Assembly (NCBI GenBank): GCA_905183005.1
Contig: CAJJDO010000015.1
Coordinates: 570,587 to 634,586 of the forward strand
Length of the DNA: 64,000 bases
Reading direction: 5' to 3'
Source of the DNA: Paramecium pentaurelia
Taxonomy: Eukaryota > Ciliophora > Oligohymenophorea > Peniculida > Parameciidae
Shown: positions 48,695 to 59,567 of the stretch, piece after piece
How the letters are laid out: the number at the start of each line of letters is the position of its first letter
Position numbering within the stretch: position 1 is the first letter of the stretch
Notes under the pieces: model-generated
What the model saw: the letters and a program-made list of their open reading frames with translations, nothing else
What the model was told of the DNA's origin: nothing
The model's database searches: none
Position numbers and translations under genes: made by a program

Positions 48695-50299
48695 ATGAAT
48701 TACGAAGCATTACTTGAGGAACTGGGATTGGATGGTACTCCATAAAAATAAACAAGCAAATCACCATAGAATAATACTAGAGCAAGTGATAATATTTACC
48801 TTACAAAAACACCTGAAACTTAATAAAGAAAAATAAAATTAATATTAAATGTAAATCTGAGTTCAAATCAAGTGGAATAGTTAATGATTTATTAAGATGA
48901 TGATCCAAAGTTGAAAGTATCAGAATTTTGTCATTTGCACTAATTAGACAAGAATGCATAAAGTGTATTAATAAAATAGATCAACAGCAATACAAACAAT
49001 GAAAATTATCAAAGTTAACATAAATTACAATAGTAAAACTATTATTCTAAACAATTGCAATCATATTCAACTAAAGAGTCAGAATAACCAGGAGAGAGAC
49101 TCTATTAATTGGCATAAAAGAAAAAGGAATAAAGAGAAAATCAAATAAAATAGTATTAAACAGAAAAATAAGAATAAGAATAACAACAATTATAATCAAC
49201 TCCTAAATTAAGCAAACAAACAAAAATCTATTTGGTATTTAGTAATCCATTGACTTATTTAAGGAATAAGCTGGGTATCGTAAGAATGGTTATATGAGAG
49301 AGAAAGGAACTCTAAAGGACAAGCAAATTTAATAGGTATTTTTGGATGAACAAGGAAAAGAATATAATTTTGTACCTTAGATAAATGAATTGTAATATAT
49401 TTATAATATTGATAGATCAAAATAAATGAGTCATTATATTAGAGAGAAATAACATTATGAAAACGTATTTGATGAATTATATGAATAAGCAAGAAATAGA
49501 ATGTATTCTTAACCAGAATAAGATATTCCTGAATGTACTTTCAAGCCTTCAGTGAATTAGAATATTAAGATTGATGAAGATTTTTTAACAAGAATGGAGA
49601 AAAAGTAGGAAGAATTGAAAGAAAGAAGAGAATTAATTAAAATGAAGTATGAAAACGTTGATTTAAAAACTCGGCAATTATTATATCGACCTAAAATATG
49701 TAGAAGTCCTTATGCTTAAACATCATCAGAAAAACGTATATGAATAGATTAAATCATAAGCCATTCATGAGAAGCTTTATTTATAGTCCAAGTTAAAGTC
49801 TGAAAAATTGCAGTAAATGTCTGAATAAAAAATTATGGAAGAAAAGGAATCTTAAAATGTGAGATTCAAAAATGAATTGTCAGAAGATATAGTATTTCTA
49901 TAAAGAAAAAAGATTCTCAAATAATTATTTGTTGAAATGGATACAAATTAAGATGGTTTAATATAATGTTCATATGAAGAAATTAATAATCTATCTCCTA
50001 ATATTATCTAAACCCTTTGGCCTATATTTAAATTGTTATAAGAGTTAAAAAGATATTTAGATTTTAATGACTTTTTTGAAAATGTCTATGAATATTGTGT
50101 CAATCTACCTTAAATCTAAAAAGATATCATTTTCAAGAAGTCAAAGAATAACAATCCTACTATGAAAGATTAAGATTATACATTCACTCCAAAAACTAAT
50201 AAAAAATCCAACTCAATGAATACAATGCATTATCCTAGTTGTAAATGTGAAATTTGTTCATAAATTGCTATTATATAAAGACAATTAAATGATTAATGA
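48695..50299 (+). CDS. Helical protein with F-K-P motif and EF-hand-like loop, 516 aa
   Basis: Two introns (49235-49263, 49736-49760) leave 517 codons. Asn/Gln/Ser-rich first third; then EYNFVPQINELQ and ECTFKPSVNQN, motifs like those in the gene at 43354. Later FVEMDTNQDGLIQCSYEEI looks like an EF-hand loop: Asp, Asn, Asp and Gly in positions 1, 3, 5 and 6 and Ile at 8, but position 12 is Tyr with Glu at 13, so calcium binding is doubtful. Near the C-terminus YTFTPKTNKKS and a Cys cluster CKCEICSQ. Probably a cytoskeletal or ciliary protein; function unproven. Confidence 0.7.
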
Positions 50300-50515
50300 A
50301 TAATATATATATATAACAATATTTACATTAAGTCTGAAATTTAATAAAAAAAGTAAATTCCTATTTGGATATTAAGTCATTATTTTACATAAAATCATAT
50401 TTAGAATAATAGAAGTTTCAGAAATATATTACATGAAGATCAATTCAAGTAATTAATATTATTTTTGTTTTAAATTAGAAATTGAGGATTAAAATACTTA
50501 TATTCAATATTTTTA
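50300..50515. other. Short spacer
   Basis: About 215 bp AT-rich spacer; nothing assigned. Confidence 0.4.
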
Positions 50516-51955
50516 ATGTATTTTTATATATTTTTTATTTTCATTCATTCTCATTGTTTTGAATTGTTCATTGAAAAAGATAAATAATATTTGATAGCAG
50601 ATGATGATAAAATTGATACTCGATTTAAACAAGAGTCTTTAGAACAAACCTAATGTCATCCTGCAAAATTGTATTTAGAAAATCAAAATTAAAAACATAC
50701 TAAATTTGTATTCCACAACAATCAATAAAAGCAGATAACTATTAAAATGCATCCTTTAATCTTTGATGCAGATGTCCTTAACATTTTGTAAAATTCAAAA
50801 AGAGAACCATATTAGATATAATCAAATTAGCAAGAATAATTTATAATCACATATGAATGCATAGCATAAAATGATTAAATTTCATGGAGTTTAATAATAT
50901 TAGATTTTACAGTATTCTTAAATCAGAATAATTCTCAATCTTACTCAATTTATTTCTATAAATAATGCCAACCAACTGAATAATATTTGCATCCATTAAT
51001 AATGTTATTAATTTTAGCAGTAACTTTACTAATAATAGGAACAAATTATGGATTATAAGAAATGAAATTGATTGAATCAATAAAGACTGAAGAATTTAAT
51101 ACAAAAACATCAGTGTTATTTATATTATCTGCAAGTGTTTTGTTACTTTGTCTATATAAATTTCCATCAATTGGATAAATGTAAAATAGTATTTAAGCTT
51201 TAGAGTCTTGAGTATAGTGATGTTCTTTATGGCAATTTTGAGTATTTAAATAATATTATAAGATTAATTGCAAAAGATATTTAGAAAATAAAATTTATAA
51301 AGGTTTATTTCATATTTCATTAGCTTCCTTATTGTATTTTCATACTTTTATACTAAACATTGGATAATCAACAATTTAATAGCATTTCTAATTACACTTT
51401 TGATGTTTAAAGTAAAGATAGTAATTAATTAAGATAATCGAAATTGATAGTTTTAAGACATCGACATTATTATTGAGTTTAGCCTTCTTTTATGATATAT
51501 TTTGGGTTTTTATAAGTCCTGTTTTTTTTGGAACATCTGTTATGGCATAAGTAGCCACATCTATAGACTTGCCAATGAAATTTATCATACCTCCATTGAT
51601 GATATCATATTATTCTCCTTTAATGAAATGTTCTATACTTGGTTTAGGTGATATTCTATTGCCAGGTATAGTGATCAAGTACATTCTTAAATTTGAAAAC
51701 TTGGTAAACAAAGGGTATTGTATGTATATTACCTCTATAATTGGATATTGTTTTGGTTTATTAGTTTGTATGTTTTCGTTAGTGATATATTAATAAGCAT
51801 AACCAGCTTTATTATATTTAGTTCCTATAATATTGATACCTGTGTTTATAATTAGTGTGATAAGAAATTAGTTTTATTCTTTGTGGAAAGGATAGATATT
51901 TAAATAGGAGAAATCAGCTGGAATTTACGAGTTGTAATAGAGTGAATAAGTTTGA
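50516..51955 (+). CDS. Signal-peptide-peptidase-like intramembrane aspartyl protease
   Basis: 464 residues after two introns (51181-51203, 51412-51433). Presenilin/SPP family motifs are all present: the catalytic YD in LAFFYDIFWVFISPVFFG, the catalytic GxGD in LGLGDILLPGIVIKY, and the PAL motif in QPALLYLVPI. There is a signal peptide (MYFYIFFIFIHSHCFELF), then about 130 luminal residues, as in SPPL2-type proteases, and about nine hydrophobic helices. Expected to cleave type II membrane segments within the endomembrane system. The short cytoplasmic tail ends QQSEQV. Confidence in family is high; subfamily is inferred. Confidence 0.9.
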
Positions 51956-52615
51956 TTTTTATAAACCTATGTATGAATAATCGGAACTAAAAATGTTATA
52001 TTTTAATTCTATAATAAAGATTTGCTATTTTAGACTACTATTGACAAAAATTATAAAGTTCTGTTCTATTTTAAAAATAAAATTAATCAAAAATTAAATT
52101 ATTATTTTTATTCTTAATTCAATTTTATTCTAAAATTTACACAAATTAGAAATTATAAAGATTTTAAGCCGAGTTAAATATTTAATACAAGAAATATGTT
52201 GAAAAAAAAGATGATTTATTTCTTTAATTTAAATTTTTGGAAAATGATATCATAAATAATACATAAACAATTTGTTAAATTAAGTAAATATAGCAAGGAT
52301 AATAATTTTAATAGAATTAAGAAGAATATTAAATTAGCTCTAATATAAAAGAAACTATTCATAAAGAAAATGAAATCAAATCAATTATTTAAATAAGAAA
52401 ATTAAAATACATTATTAAACATAAAAAATGTTCAATTTCATATAGTAAATAAGTAAATCATAGATAACTTAATTCTAGGATAAATCATTTATTGTCTTTA
52501 TTATGAAATAATATTATTTATACAAACCATAGGCATGTATCCTTAATTTTATAATATCTGCATTTAAATTTCATAATCAATTAAAATAATAGGTTAATAA
52601 ATAATGAAGATTATT
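51956..52615. other. AT-rich stretch with a doubtful frame
   Basis: Mostly featureless AT-rich DNA. A plus-strand frame 52196-52660 (154 codons, start MLKKKMIYFFNLNFW) is open but has spacer-like composition, would overlap the end of the opposite-strand gene, and has no recognised domain. I think it is chance. Confidence 0.3.
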
Positions 52616-53146
52616 TCAAATATCGACAGTCCAAGGATCTAAAGAGACTTCAATAAATGATTGTATTCGAAATCGAGGCTATCTTTCAATTTTAATTGAC
52701 TTTTGGTTTGTGATATTTTCCAAATAAGTTCTTTTTAATCTCTAGAAATCAGAATTTTCTGAAGAATCATCAGCATTCGAGCTATTTTATACGATTTTTT
52801 TAATCATCGATTGCTTTGATAAATTCTTTTATAAATTTGGTTCATTAATGGATTATGATCTAATTATTATTGTATTCTTTATAGAAATAGGTTGTAATAA
52901 TTGTATTGATGTATTTATTGATTAACTTTCATGCTCAATTATATTTTTGGTCTTCTTTTAATGTAACTTATTTGCATAAATAGGTATTTTAAATTATTTT
53001 TAAATGCTATAAGTAAAAGATGAATCTGGAGTTTTTTTACCGAAAGTATTGACATTAAATGTTTGATAGCTTCTTCGCAAGGGCTCTCTCAATGGGAATT
53101 TCTTATATATTAACAAAGATTTTAAATTCTGATCAGCTTAAATCAT
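52616..53146 (-). CDS. Unknown basic protein or detached C-terminus of the kinase, 176 aa
   Basis: Open frame of 177 codons from ATG 53146. Start MIQADQNLKSLLIYKKFPLR, Ser/Asn/Gln-rich middle, end RIQSFIEVSLDPWTVDI. It begins 18 bp after the TGA of the upstream kinase gene and lies in exactly the same frame. Either it is a separate small gene, or the two were one gene and the TGA is a mutation, error or readthrough site. No intron of normal size removes the TGA while keeping frame. Confidence 0.5.
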
Positions 53147-53164
53147 ATGAATAATAATAATAAA

Positions 53165-55051
53165 TCAAAAATAAAGTTACTACTTATTTTTAGAGTCAGG
53201 TTTGGATTTGTTATTAGTAAATGTTTATTTAAGAAGATTTTCAAAATTAGTTTGTAACTAAAGATTCATTAAGCCTTATTTATTGTATTAAGTTTTTTTA
53301 ACAAGGTTTTCTAAGGTAGATTTAGCTAATTATATATTTTTGTCTTTATCTCCACTTTTTGAAAAATAAAATTAGCAAGAAAATATTGATTAGAATGATG
53401 CATTCAGTTTTTATTCTCTTTAAATCTATTCCAAAAATTATTAATCATTTTAATTCACTGATTTTAAGTTTAACTTTTGTAGATCTGGTATATAAGGTGG
53501 TTTGACACTCTTATTTATAAATTAAATTATATCTATATTTTTAAACCATCTATGTTAAAGTATCTCATCAATTCCATTCTTGGCTCCTAATCTCTTAGAA
53601 GGATCTTTGATCATTAATTGTCTTATCAAATCTTTAATATCTGAACTTAAATATTCTGGGAATTCTACCTATTCTTTAAGTAGTCTTTTGTATATAATAT
53701 TTTTATCATCAGCATAAAATGGTGGTAGACCTGTGACAAATTCATATAATAGACATCCTAAACAGTAATAATCTACTAATTAAGTATGTCCAGAGTTCTA
53801 AAACATTTCAGGTGCCATATATTCAGGTGAACCGCAGAAAGAATAAGCACAACTATCTTTATTCATATTAGGTCTAGCTAAACCAAAGTCAGCTAGTTAA
53901 ATATGACCTGTTGAATCAATTAAAATATTTTCAGGCTTTATATCCCTATAAATAATCTGTTCATTATGCAAAAATCCAATAGCCAAAATAACTTCTATTA
54001 TATAAAATCTTGCCTATTATTCTGATAATTTTTATGACTTTTTAATAAGGTTGAACATTTCACCACCAGGACAATAATCTATACAAAAAACTATCCAATT
54101 TTTTGTTTCAAATGCATACTCTATTCGATTTGTGAAAATGGCCCCTCTATAAGTTGTTTATATTAAAATATCTCTTTCATTTTAGATTAAATCCTACTTT
54201 TAATGTTATTAAATAAATTGTTTATTAATTAATTTCAGCGCTACAAATTAACCATTTATTAATGATCTTGCTAGTACTACAGTTGAAAATCCTCCTCTTC
54301 CAATTACTGATATAAATTAAAATGAATTTAAATTGATTCTATTTTGAATTTTATTTATTATAGGCTTTAATCTAATGGTTTTATTTACAAAGGATTCCAT
54401 GGATAAGTTTGGTAATGACAATAAATAGTCAAGTTATATATTATCATCTAAAGATTAGAAAGCAATTATTTCATTATTATTAACTTTTAATTTTAGCATA
54501 CTAATTAATTTATCAGTAGATATATTTGAGGCAAATCTATAATTTTAAACTTAATCCTGTCCTATATGAAGATTAATTGATATTTCTTAGGTAGTGATTT
54601 TGTCTTGAGAAGAAGATTTTGCAATCCCGGTGTAGTTTGATGAAGAAATCAGTTCTTCCATGCTATTTCTTCTTGTCATAGACCCTAAAGCTGGTTTTAA
54701 CTATTAAGTCTTTTAATTTTGAGGGTTTTTATTTTTCTGAGTTAAAAGCAGATTAACTCCTCTAGTTAATTGAAAAAAATTATCAGTAGGTATTCTGAGT
54801 TACTTAATATTAGATCCAACCCTGTCTTTTGATATAGATTTTTACGATTTTTATAAGCTATTAACTCTTTCTGTCAAACTGCCATTATTAGTTTTTGTCA
54901 TATAGTTTGATTTAACAACAAAATCTTCTATTAGTCCTTGAGAAATTTTTCTATTAGGAAAACGTTGAGGAGAGATCAAAGCATTTTTAGAACTAAAGGG
55001 CTTACCCTAAAGAGGAATCCTAGTAGGAGAAACTAGAATATGATGTTGCAT
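53165..55051 (-). CDS. AGC-family serine/threonine protein kinase, 628 aa
   Basis: Intron-free frame of 629 codons. Residues about 1-235 are Ser/Asn/Lys-rich and include a compact part ([18 protein letters not shown]...) that could be a ubiquitin-like or PB1-like fold. The kinase domain follows: Gly loop [12 protein letters not shown], catalytic Lys in [25 protein letters not shown] in [41 protein letters not shown], and the AGC-type [20 protein letters not shown]. After the domain is a Lys/Asn-rich tail. All catalytic residues are present. Substrates unknown. See the following small frame at 52616. Confidence 0.9.
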
Positions 55052-55160
55052 ATAAAAAATTAATGTAATTGAATTTATTTTTTTCCATGGAAATACACAA
55101 GATTTATATATATAGAGGGATTCGATTAAGTGTAGGTTTATTTATGAAATAATAAATAAC

Positions 55161-55483
55161 ATGCTATTTCTAATAATTGATATTTAAGGGTACAGATCAA
55201 GCCAGCTATTTGGCAAATACAAAGTATGATATTCAATTAAGATTTAGTTGAACTTGATTTATGACAAAAAGATATCAATTCCAGCTGTTCTGATTCATGA
55301 CTAAGCTTATGATATCATAAACTATATTTTTATCCATGAAATACATGATAAGTATTATTGATTTATAGAATAGTTGTTTCTCAATTGTAAATTCAATACA
55401 TTTCCAAATATTATGCAAAAAAATTTGATCAAGAAATTTGCAGGTCATTACAATGTTTCTTTAATTTAGGAGTAAATAAATGA
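55161..55483 (+). CDS. Small unknown protein, 93 aa
   Basis: Model with two introns, 24 nt (55224-55247) and an extremely short 17 nt (55352-55368), giving 94 codons. The protein reads MLFLIIDIQGYRSSQLFGKY at the start, IPAVLIHDQAYDIINYIFIH in the middle and SKYYAKKFDQEICRSLQCFF near the end. Composition is coding-like. Without the 17-nt intron the frame meets a TGA and then stays open in the same frame, so the splice is uncertain. It ends 21 bp before the RRP41 start. Family not recognised. Confidence 0.45.
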
Positions 55484-55504
55484 TCTAATATTATAATTTA
55501 ATTT

Positions 55505-56210
55505 ATGAGTTAGAAAAGATAGGATGGCAGAAATCTCTTGTAAATGAGAAATATCGAATTTAAACTCGCCATTGATCTCTCTGTTGATGGGTCTTGCTTA
55601 TATAAATAAGGATTAACTGAAGTCATTTGTTTAGTCTAGGGGCCAAGAGCTGTAAATAATATTTTCATATCAGAAAACATAATCAGAATTACTACTTATT
55701 GAATACTCTGTTTCACCTTTTAGCAACATAGAATCAAAAAGGAATTCTAAATTTGACAAAGATTATTCAATGTTTGCAGAAAATCTTAAAGACTCTTTTG
55801 AAAATCTTATCATCTTGGATGAAAATGGGAAATCAGAAATCTCAATTTCAGTCTGTGTTATTTAAAATGATGGTAGTTCTAAAAGTGCTGTTTTTAATGC
55901 AATCACTTTGGCATTATTAGATGCTGGTGTTTCTATGAAGGATTTTCTAGTATCAGTTACAGTTGGTCTAGATTAAGGCAACTTAATTGTTGATCTAATT
56001 TAAGAGGAAAGTAAAACAGCTCAAGGAGAACTTACAATATCCTATTAATCAAGAAAACAGAAAATAGACTTCTATGAATTAAAAACATTAAAATTATAAT
56101 AGCAAGAAATGGATTAATTAAGCAAATTAGCAGTATCTAAAGCAGATGAAATTTATCAGTGGATGAAAGAAGAAATATATTAAATCAAAGAAAAATAAAT
56201 AGATTAATGA
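55505..56210 (+). CDS. EXOSC4: Exosome core subunit RRP41 (RNase PH family)
   Basis: 227 residues after one intron (55652-55673). Start MSQKRQDGRNLLQMRNIEFK fits the Arg-x-Asp-Gly-Arg opening, then DGSCLYKQGLTEVICLVQGP, and the C-terminal half VIQNDGSSKSAVFNAITLAL followed by LDAGVSMKDFLVSVTVG and VDLIQEES, which align with RRP41 (VLQADGG...NAATLAVLDAGIPMRDF). It forms part of the six-subunit RNase PH ring of the RNA exosome. The middle is diverged. RRP46 is an alternative within the family. Confidence 0.85.
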
Positions 56211-57342
56211 AAATTTGTGTATAATATATCATTAAATATAATTATCATGCCATATGCAATTTCCAGTTCAAATCCTGATATCAAACAAAGACTTGAGAAG
56301 TAGTGATTTTAACCCTTTAGAAACAGGCCATCGCTCAATTATGCTAATCCTCATACTCTCTCCTGTACAAACCCAATACTCAATATGATTGGCTGATAAT
56401 TGTGCTGGTCTTGGAGCACTATATCTCATTGGAAGGCATTATTTTTACTAATTATAATCCATTAAAATTTTATGCTATTAAGTTGCTGCGAAAATCCCTC
56501 TTCATCATATTGCAACACATGCTAAATTAGACGGCTTAAGATAAAATCTAAATATATTGGTTTTATAAATCATTCAAATTTTAGAAAAACTTTGGATGAT
56601 AGAATTTGAATTGCATCCTTTAATTAGAAGGGCTTGGGATTGAGCAAATGAAATTCATAAAGACTATTCAGATTAATTAAGGGAATATATAGCTACTTTA
56701 AAAACAGAATTGAGAAAATGATAAATAACAAGCAAATAAAATATTATTATTAATTATATCCATAGATTTTAATATTTTCCTAAACAGAATTTGAAATTCT
56801 TTGATCCCCCTGTAAAGTTACTAGCCTATAAGAAATGTGAATCTATAAAAAAACAGAGTCTTAAAATTGTAAAATACAAAAGAAAAAAGATATATCATTT
56901 TTCAGGAGCTTTAAAATTGATATAAGTTATTGAAGATAAGCAAAATATATTAATAAAAATGAAAGGTCAGAACTTATATAGAGGTTCTTTTAATTTAAAA
57001 GATTTTAGATATTCTGTTGAAAAATAAAGTAAATTTTATTGATTATGAGATTTGCTTTATCTATTAAAGATACGATAATTCATTTATCAAAAACTTATTT
57101 GCAGAGATTCTTGTTTTATTATTATATGAAACCACATTGATATAAAATCTTTAAATTTGATATATTTAATTGATTCTACTTCAATCATATTATACTAAAC
57201 AAGCAATCTTAAAGTATTCGATCTTTTTGATATATGATTACGGCTGCCATCCTTATATCTCTTCAGATCTGAACAAATCCAAGACAGAATTTTAATTTGA
57301 TATAAAATTATATTAACCATAAAAACTTAGAAAAATCCTTAA
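56211..57342 (+). pseudogene. Decayed coding region of unknown origin
   Basis: This stretch has islands of coding-like composition, especially 56254-56460, but every frame is broken by TGA or shifts. Pieces on the plus strand: MPYAISSSNPDIKQRLEKQ, then TGA; LADNCAGLGALYLIGRHYFY running on to LHPLIRRAWD, TGA, ANEIHKDYSDQLREYIATLK, TGA; then FPKQNLKFFDPPVKLLAYKK. The last three lie in the same frame. The protein family is not recognised. A minus-strand frame (MDYNQQKQCLPMRYSAPRPA) is a less likely alternative. Confidence 0.35.
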
Positions 57343-57846
57343 ATGTTCTAAACAATTCACAATTTGCTGCCAAGCTTATACAATTATAATGAATACATAC
57401 CAGCCAAAATAGAAATAGATAGATTGACATAGTTGGAAGCAGTATTATTATGTCAATTTAATCACTAGCGTATGAAGGAATTAAAAATTATTCAAACAAA
57501 TAATGAACTTTATACAAAACAAATTATACGTCGATAATCAATAGAAAGATATAAGTAAAAGAAACGATTTGGAAATGCTTAATAGATATATTAAGTACGT
57601 AAAATTATTGCAGAGAAAAGATTAAGAATAAATGGGTAATTTTTAACATAAAATGAATCTGAAAAGATTTTGTTAGCTAGGTATATTCTAGGAAAAAAAA
57701 AAGTTCAAATAATAAATAATAATGTGAAAATCAAAATTTCGAATGAAAAGCGAAAGGAAAACCTTATAAAATTTATTGATAAATTAATGCCTGATTAAAT
57801 TTTATAGAAAATATAGAATAAATAAAGAATATTCAAAATTAAATGA
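57343..57846 (+). CDS. CCT-motif (CONSTANS/TOC1-like) protein, 167 aa
   Basis: Open frame of 168 codons, start MFQTIHNLLPSLYNYNEYIP. At about residues 65-110 it reads IIRRQSIERYKQKKRFGNAQ then VRKIIAEKRLRINGQF, matching the plant CCT motif pattern (Arg...Arg-Tyr-x-x-Lys-Lys...Val-Arg-Lys-x-x-Ala-Glu-x-Arg-x-Arg-x-x-Gly-x-Phe). In plants this motif mediates nuclear import and DNA/NF-Y interaction. No B-box or receiver domain is seen. The chosen ATG may be downstream of further exons, since the upstream DNA has other open pieces. A nuclear regulatory role is inferred from the motif. Confidence 0.65.
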
Positions 57847-58436
57847 GTTTCGATTTTTTCATAACTAATATTAACAAACTATAATCCTACCTTATTCAAT
57901 ATTTTTCTCATAAATGGTATATTCTATAAAATGTAAAAATCATCTTTAATTAACTCTCTCATAAAAATATTATTATAAGTTATTATGCTTAGGCTAACAG
58001 TCGCTATTTTTATTTTTTTTGTAAATTAACTAATAATTTTAGAATTTATTAGAGTCTGTAATAATAATATTTGATTTAGTAAAAAAAGCAACGGGATTTT
58101 TAGAGAATTTTCGAAATAGATAAAATGAATTATAGTGATTAGGTATTTATTTCGAGATATTGCAACTATTCTTGGGAATTTCGAAAATTCTTTCCGTTCT
58201 ATGACTAAAATTATTTTGAAATTTTCATTCTCATAATAATACCATTTGATAAATAATGATAATGAACAATAATATATGTTAAATATTGTAAATTTTATTG
58301 AATATACTATTAAATTGCCTATTCCTAACCTTTTTCAATTTAGAAATTTCAAGTTTAGAGCATCACCATAAATAAAACATTATTGAAAAATTACTTGATT
58401 AATTTAACATGATATTAAAATTTATTTATATAATTT
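57847..58436. other. Spacer with a 13-bp inverted repeat
   Basis: About 590 bp between convergent genes. Contains gaattttcgaaat at 58105-58117 and its exact reverse complement at 58178-58190, 60 bp apart, each centred on TTCGAA. No gene seen. Confidence 0.45.
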
Positions 58437-59566
58437 AACATTTATAATAATAATTAACTAAAATTTCTATATTTTTAAAATTTATATGAAGCAATTATAC
58501 TTTTCATTCTTTCATGGTAATTGAGTTTTACATGAAATAATATTTACTAAAAAATGAAATCTCCTTCAAATCATGAATTTTTGTTTTAAGAAAGTAATAA
58601 ATAGTAAATTATTATTAATTATATTTATTGATGAGACATATCATAATTCATCATTATTAATAAAGGTCCAGCCTCCCAAATGAGCTTTGGATTCATCGAC
58701 AATACTTTGCATATCAAATACATTTCCATCAATGTGAGTATTTATTCGAATTTTTCTATTAGGTTTAGGCAAGGGAAGCTCTCTATTAAAAACAGTTTCC
58801 CAATCGACATCCTAAAAGTATTGATGAGCTTTAATTTCTTCTGAGTCTCCTTTTCCAGAGCCTAAGCGTTTAGCAGGATTTCTTTGTAATAACTAAAATA
58901 AATGTCTAATAGTTACTGCTTTTAAAAGATTTCTAGCTTCGAGCGAAATGTAAGAGGGTATTTTTAGTTAAGCGTTTTCAATGTTATAGAATAACTCTTC
59001 TCTATTATTAGCATAATAAGGAGGCAACCCGACCAAAAGTTCATACATTACAACACCTAATAAATACCAATCAACTGCCTTTCCATGTCCAGATCTTTTC
59101 AACATCTCTGGTGCAAGATAAGCAACAGATCCACAAAATGATCTTGCTCCAGTGTTTGGTTCTAAAATACCTTCTTTAGATAATCCAAAATCAGTTAACA
59201 AAGCGTGTCCTTCACTATCTAATACAATATTATCTGGTTTTAAATCCCTAAAAATAATATCTCTTTTATGTAGATCCTCTAAGGCTAGAACAATCTCACA
59301 CAAATAGTTTTTAACTATGTTTTCTGGAAGTCTCTTTTATTTTTATAAGACTTCTCCCAAATCCCCTCCAGGGCAATAATCTAAAATCATGAATAACTTG
59401 TCTTATGTTTAGAATGCAAACCTAAGTTTCACAATAAATGGATGGGAAGTAATCGATAACACATTTCTTTCGGTTAGAGCATATCTCGTCAAGTTATGTT
59501 CTAACATAATATTAAAATTTTACTCATTATTCTATTTTTATGAAGTACTTTCATGGCATATAACTG
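58437..59566. repeat. Direct repeat 2, copy A (1,130 bp)
   Basis: Identical base for base to 59568-60697 (offset 1,131), separated by one N at 59567. It covers spacer and the 3' two-thirds of the kinase domain. As for the first repeat, the best explanation is an unmerged contig overlap. Confidence 0.9.
58641..59566 (-). CDS. Duplicate fragment of the ankyrin-AGC kinase gene
   Basis: C-terminal part of the kinase (with intron 59501-59523), ending at the N. Identical to 59772-60697. It has no N-terminus of its own and should not be counted as a separate gene. Confidence 0.75.
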
Positions 59567-59567
59567 N
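59567..59567. other. Single-N assembly gap
   Basis: One N at the exact junction of two identical 1,130-bp blocks. Confidence 0.9.

Noticed and set aside
56261..56275. A gttcaaatcc box resembling a tRNA T-loop
   Set aside because: No pairing T-stem, acceptor stem or A box could be placed around it on either strand.
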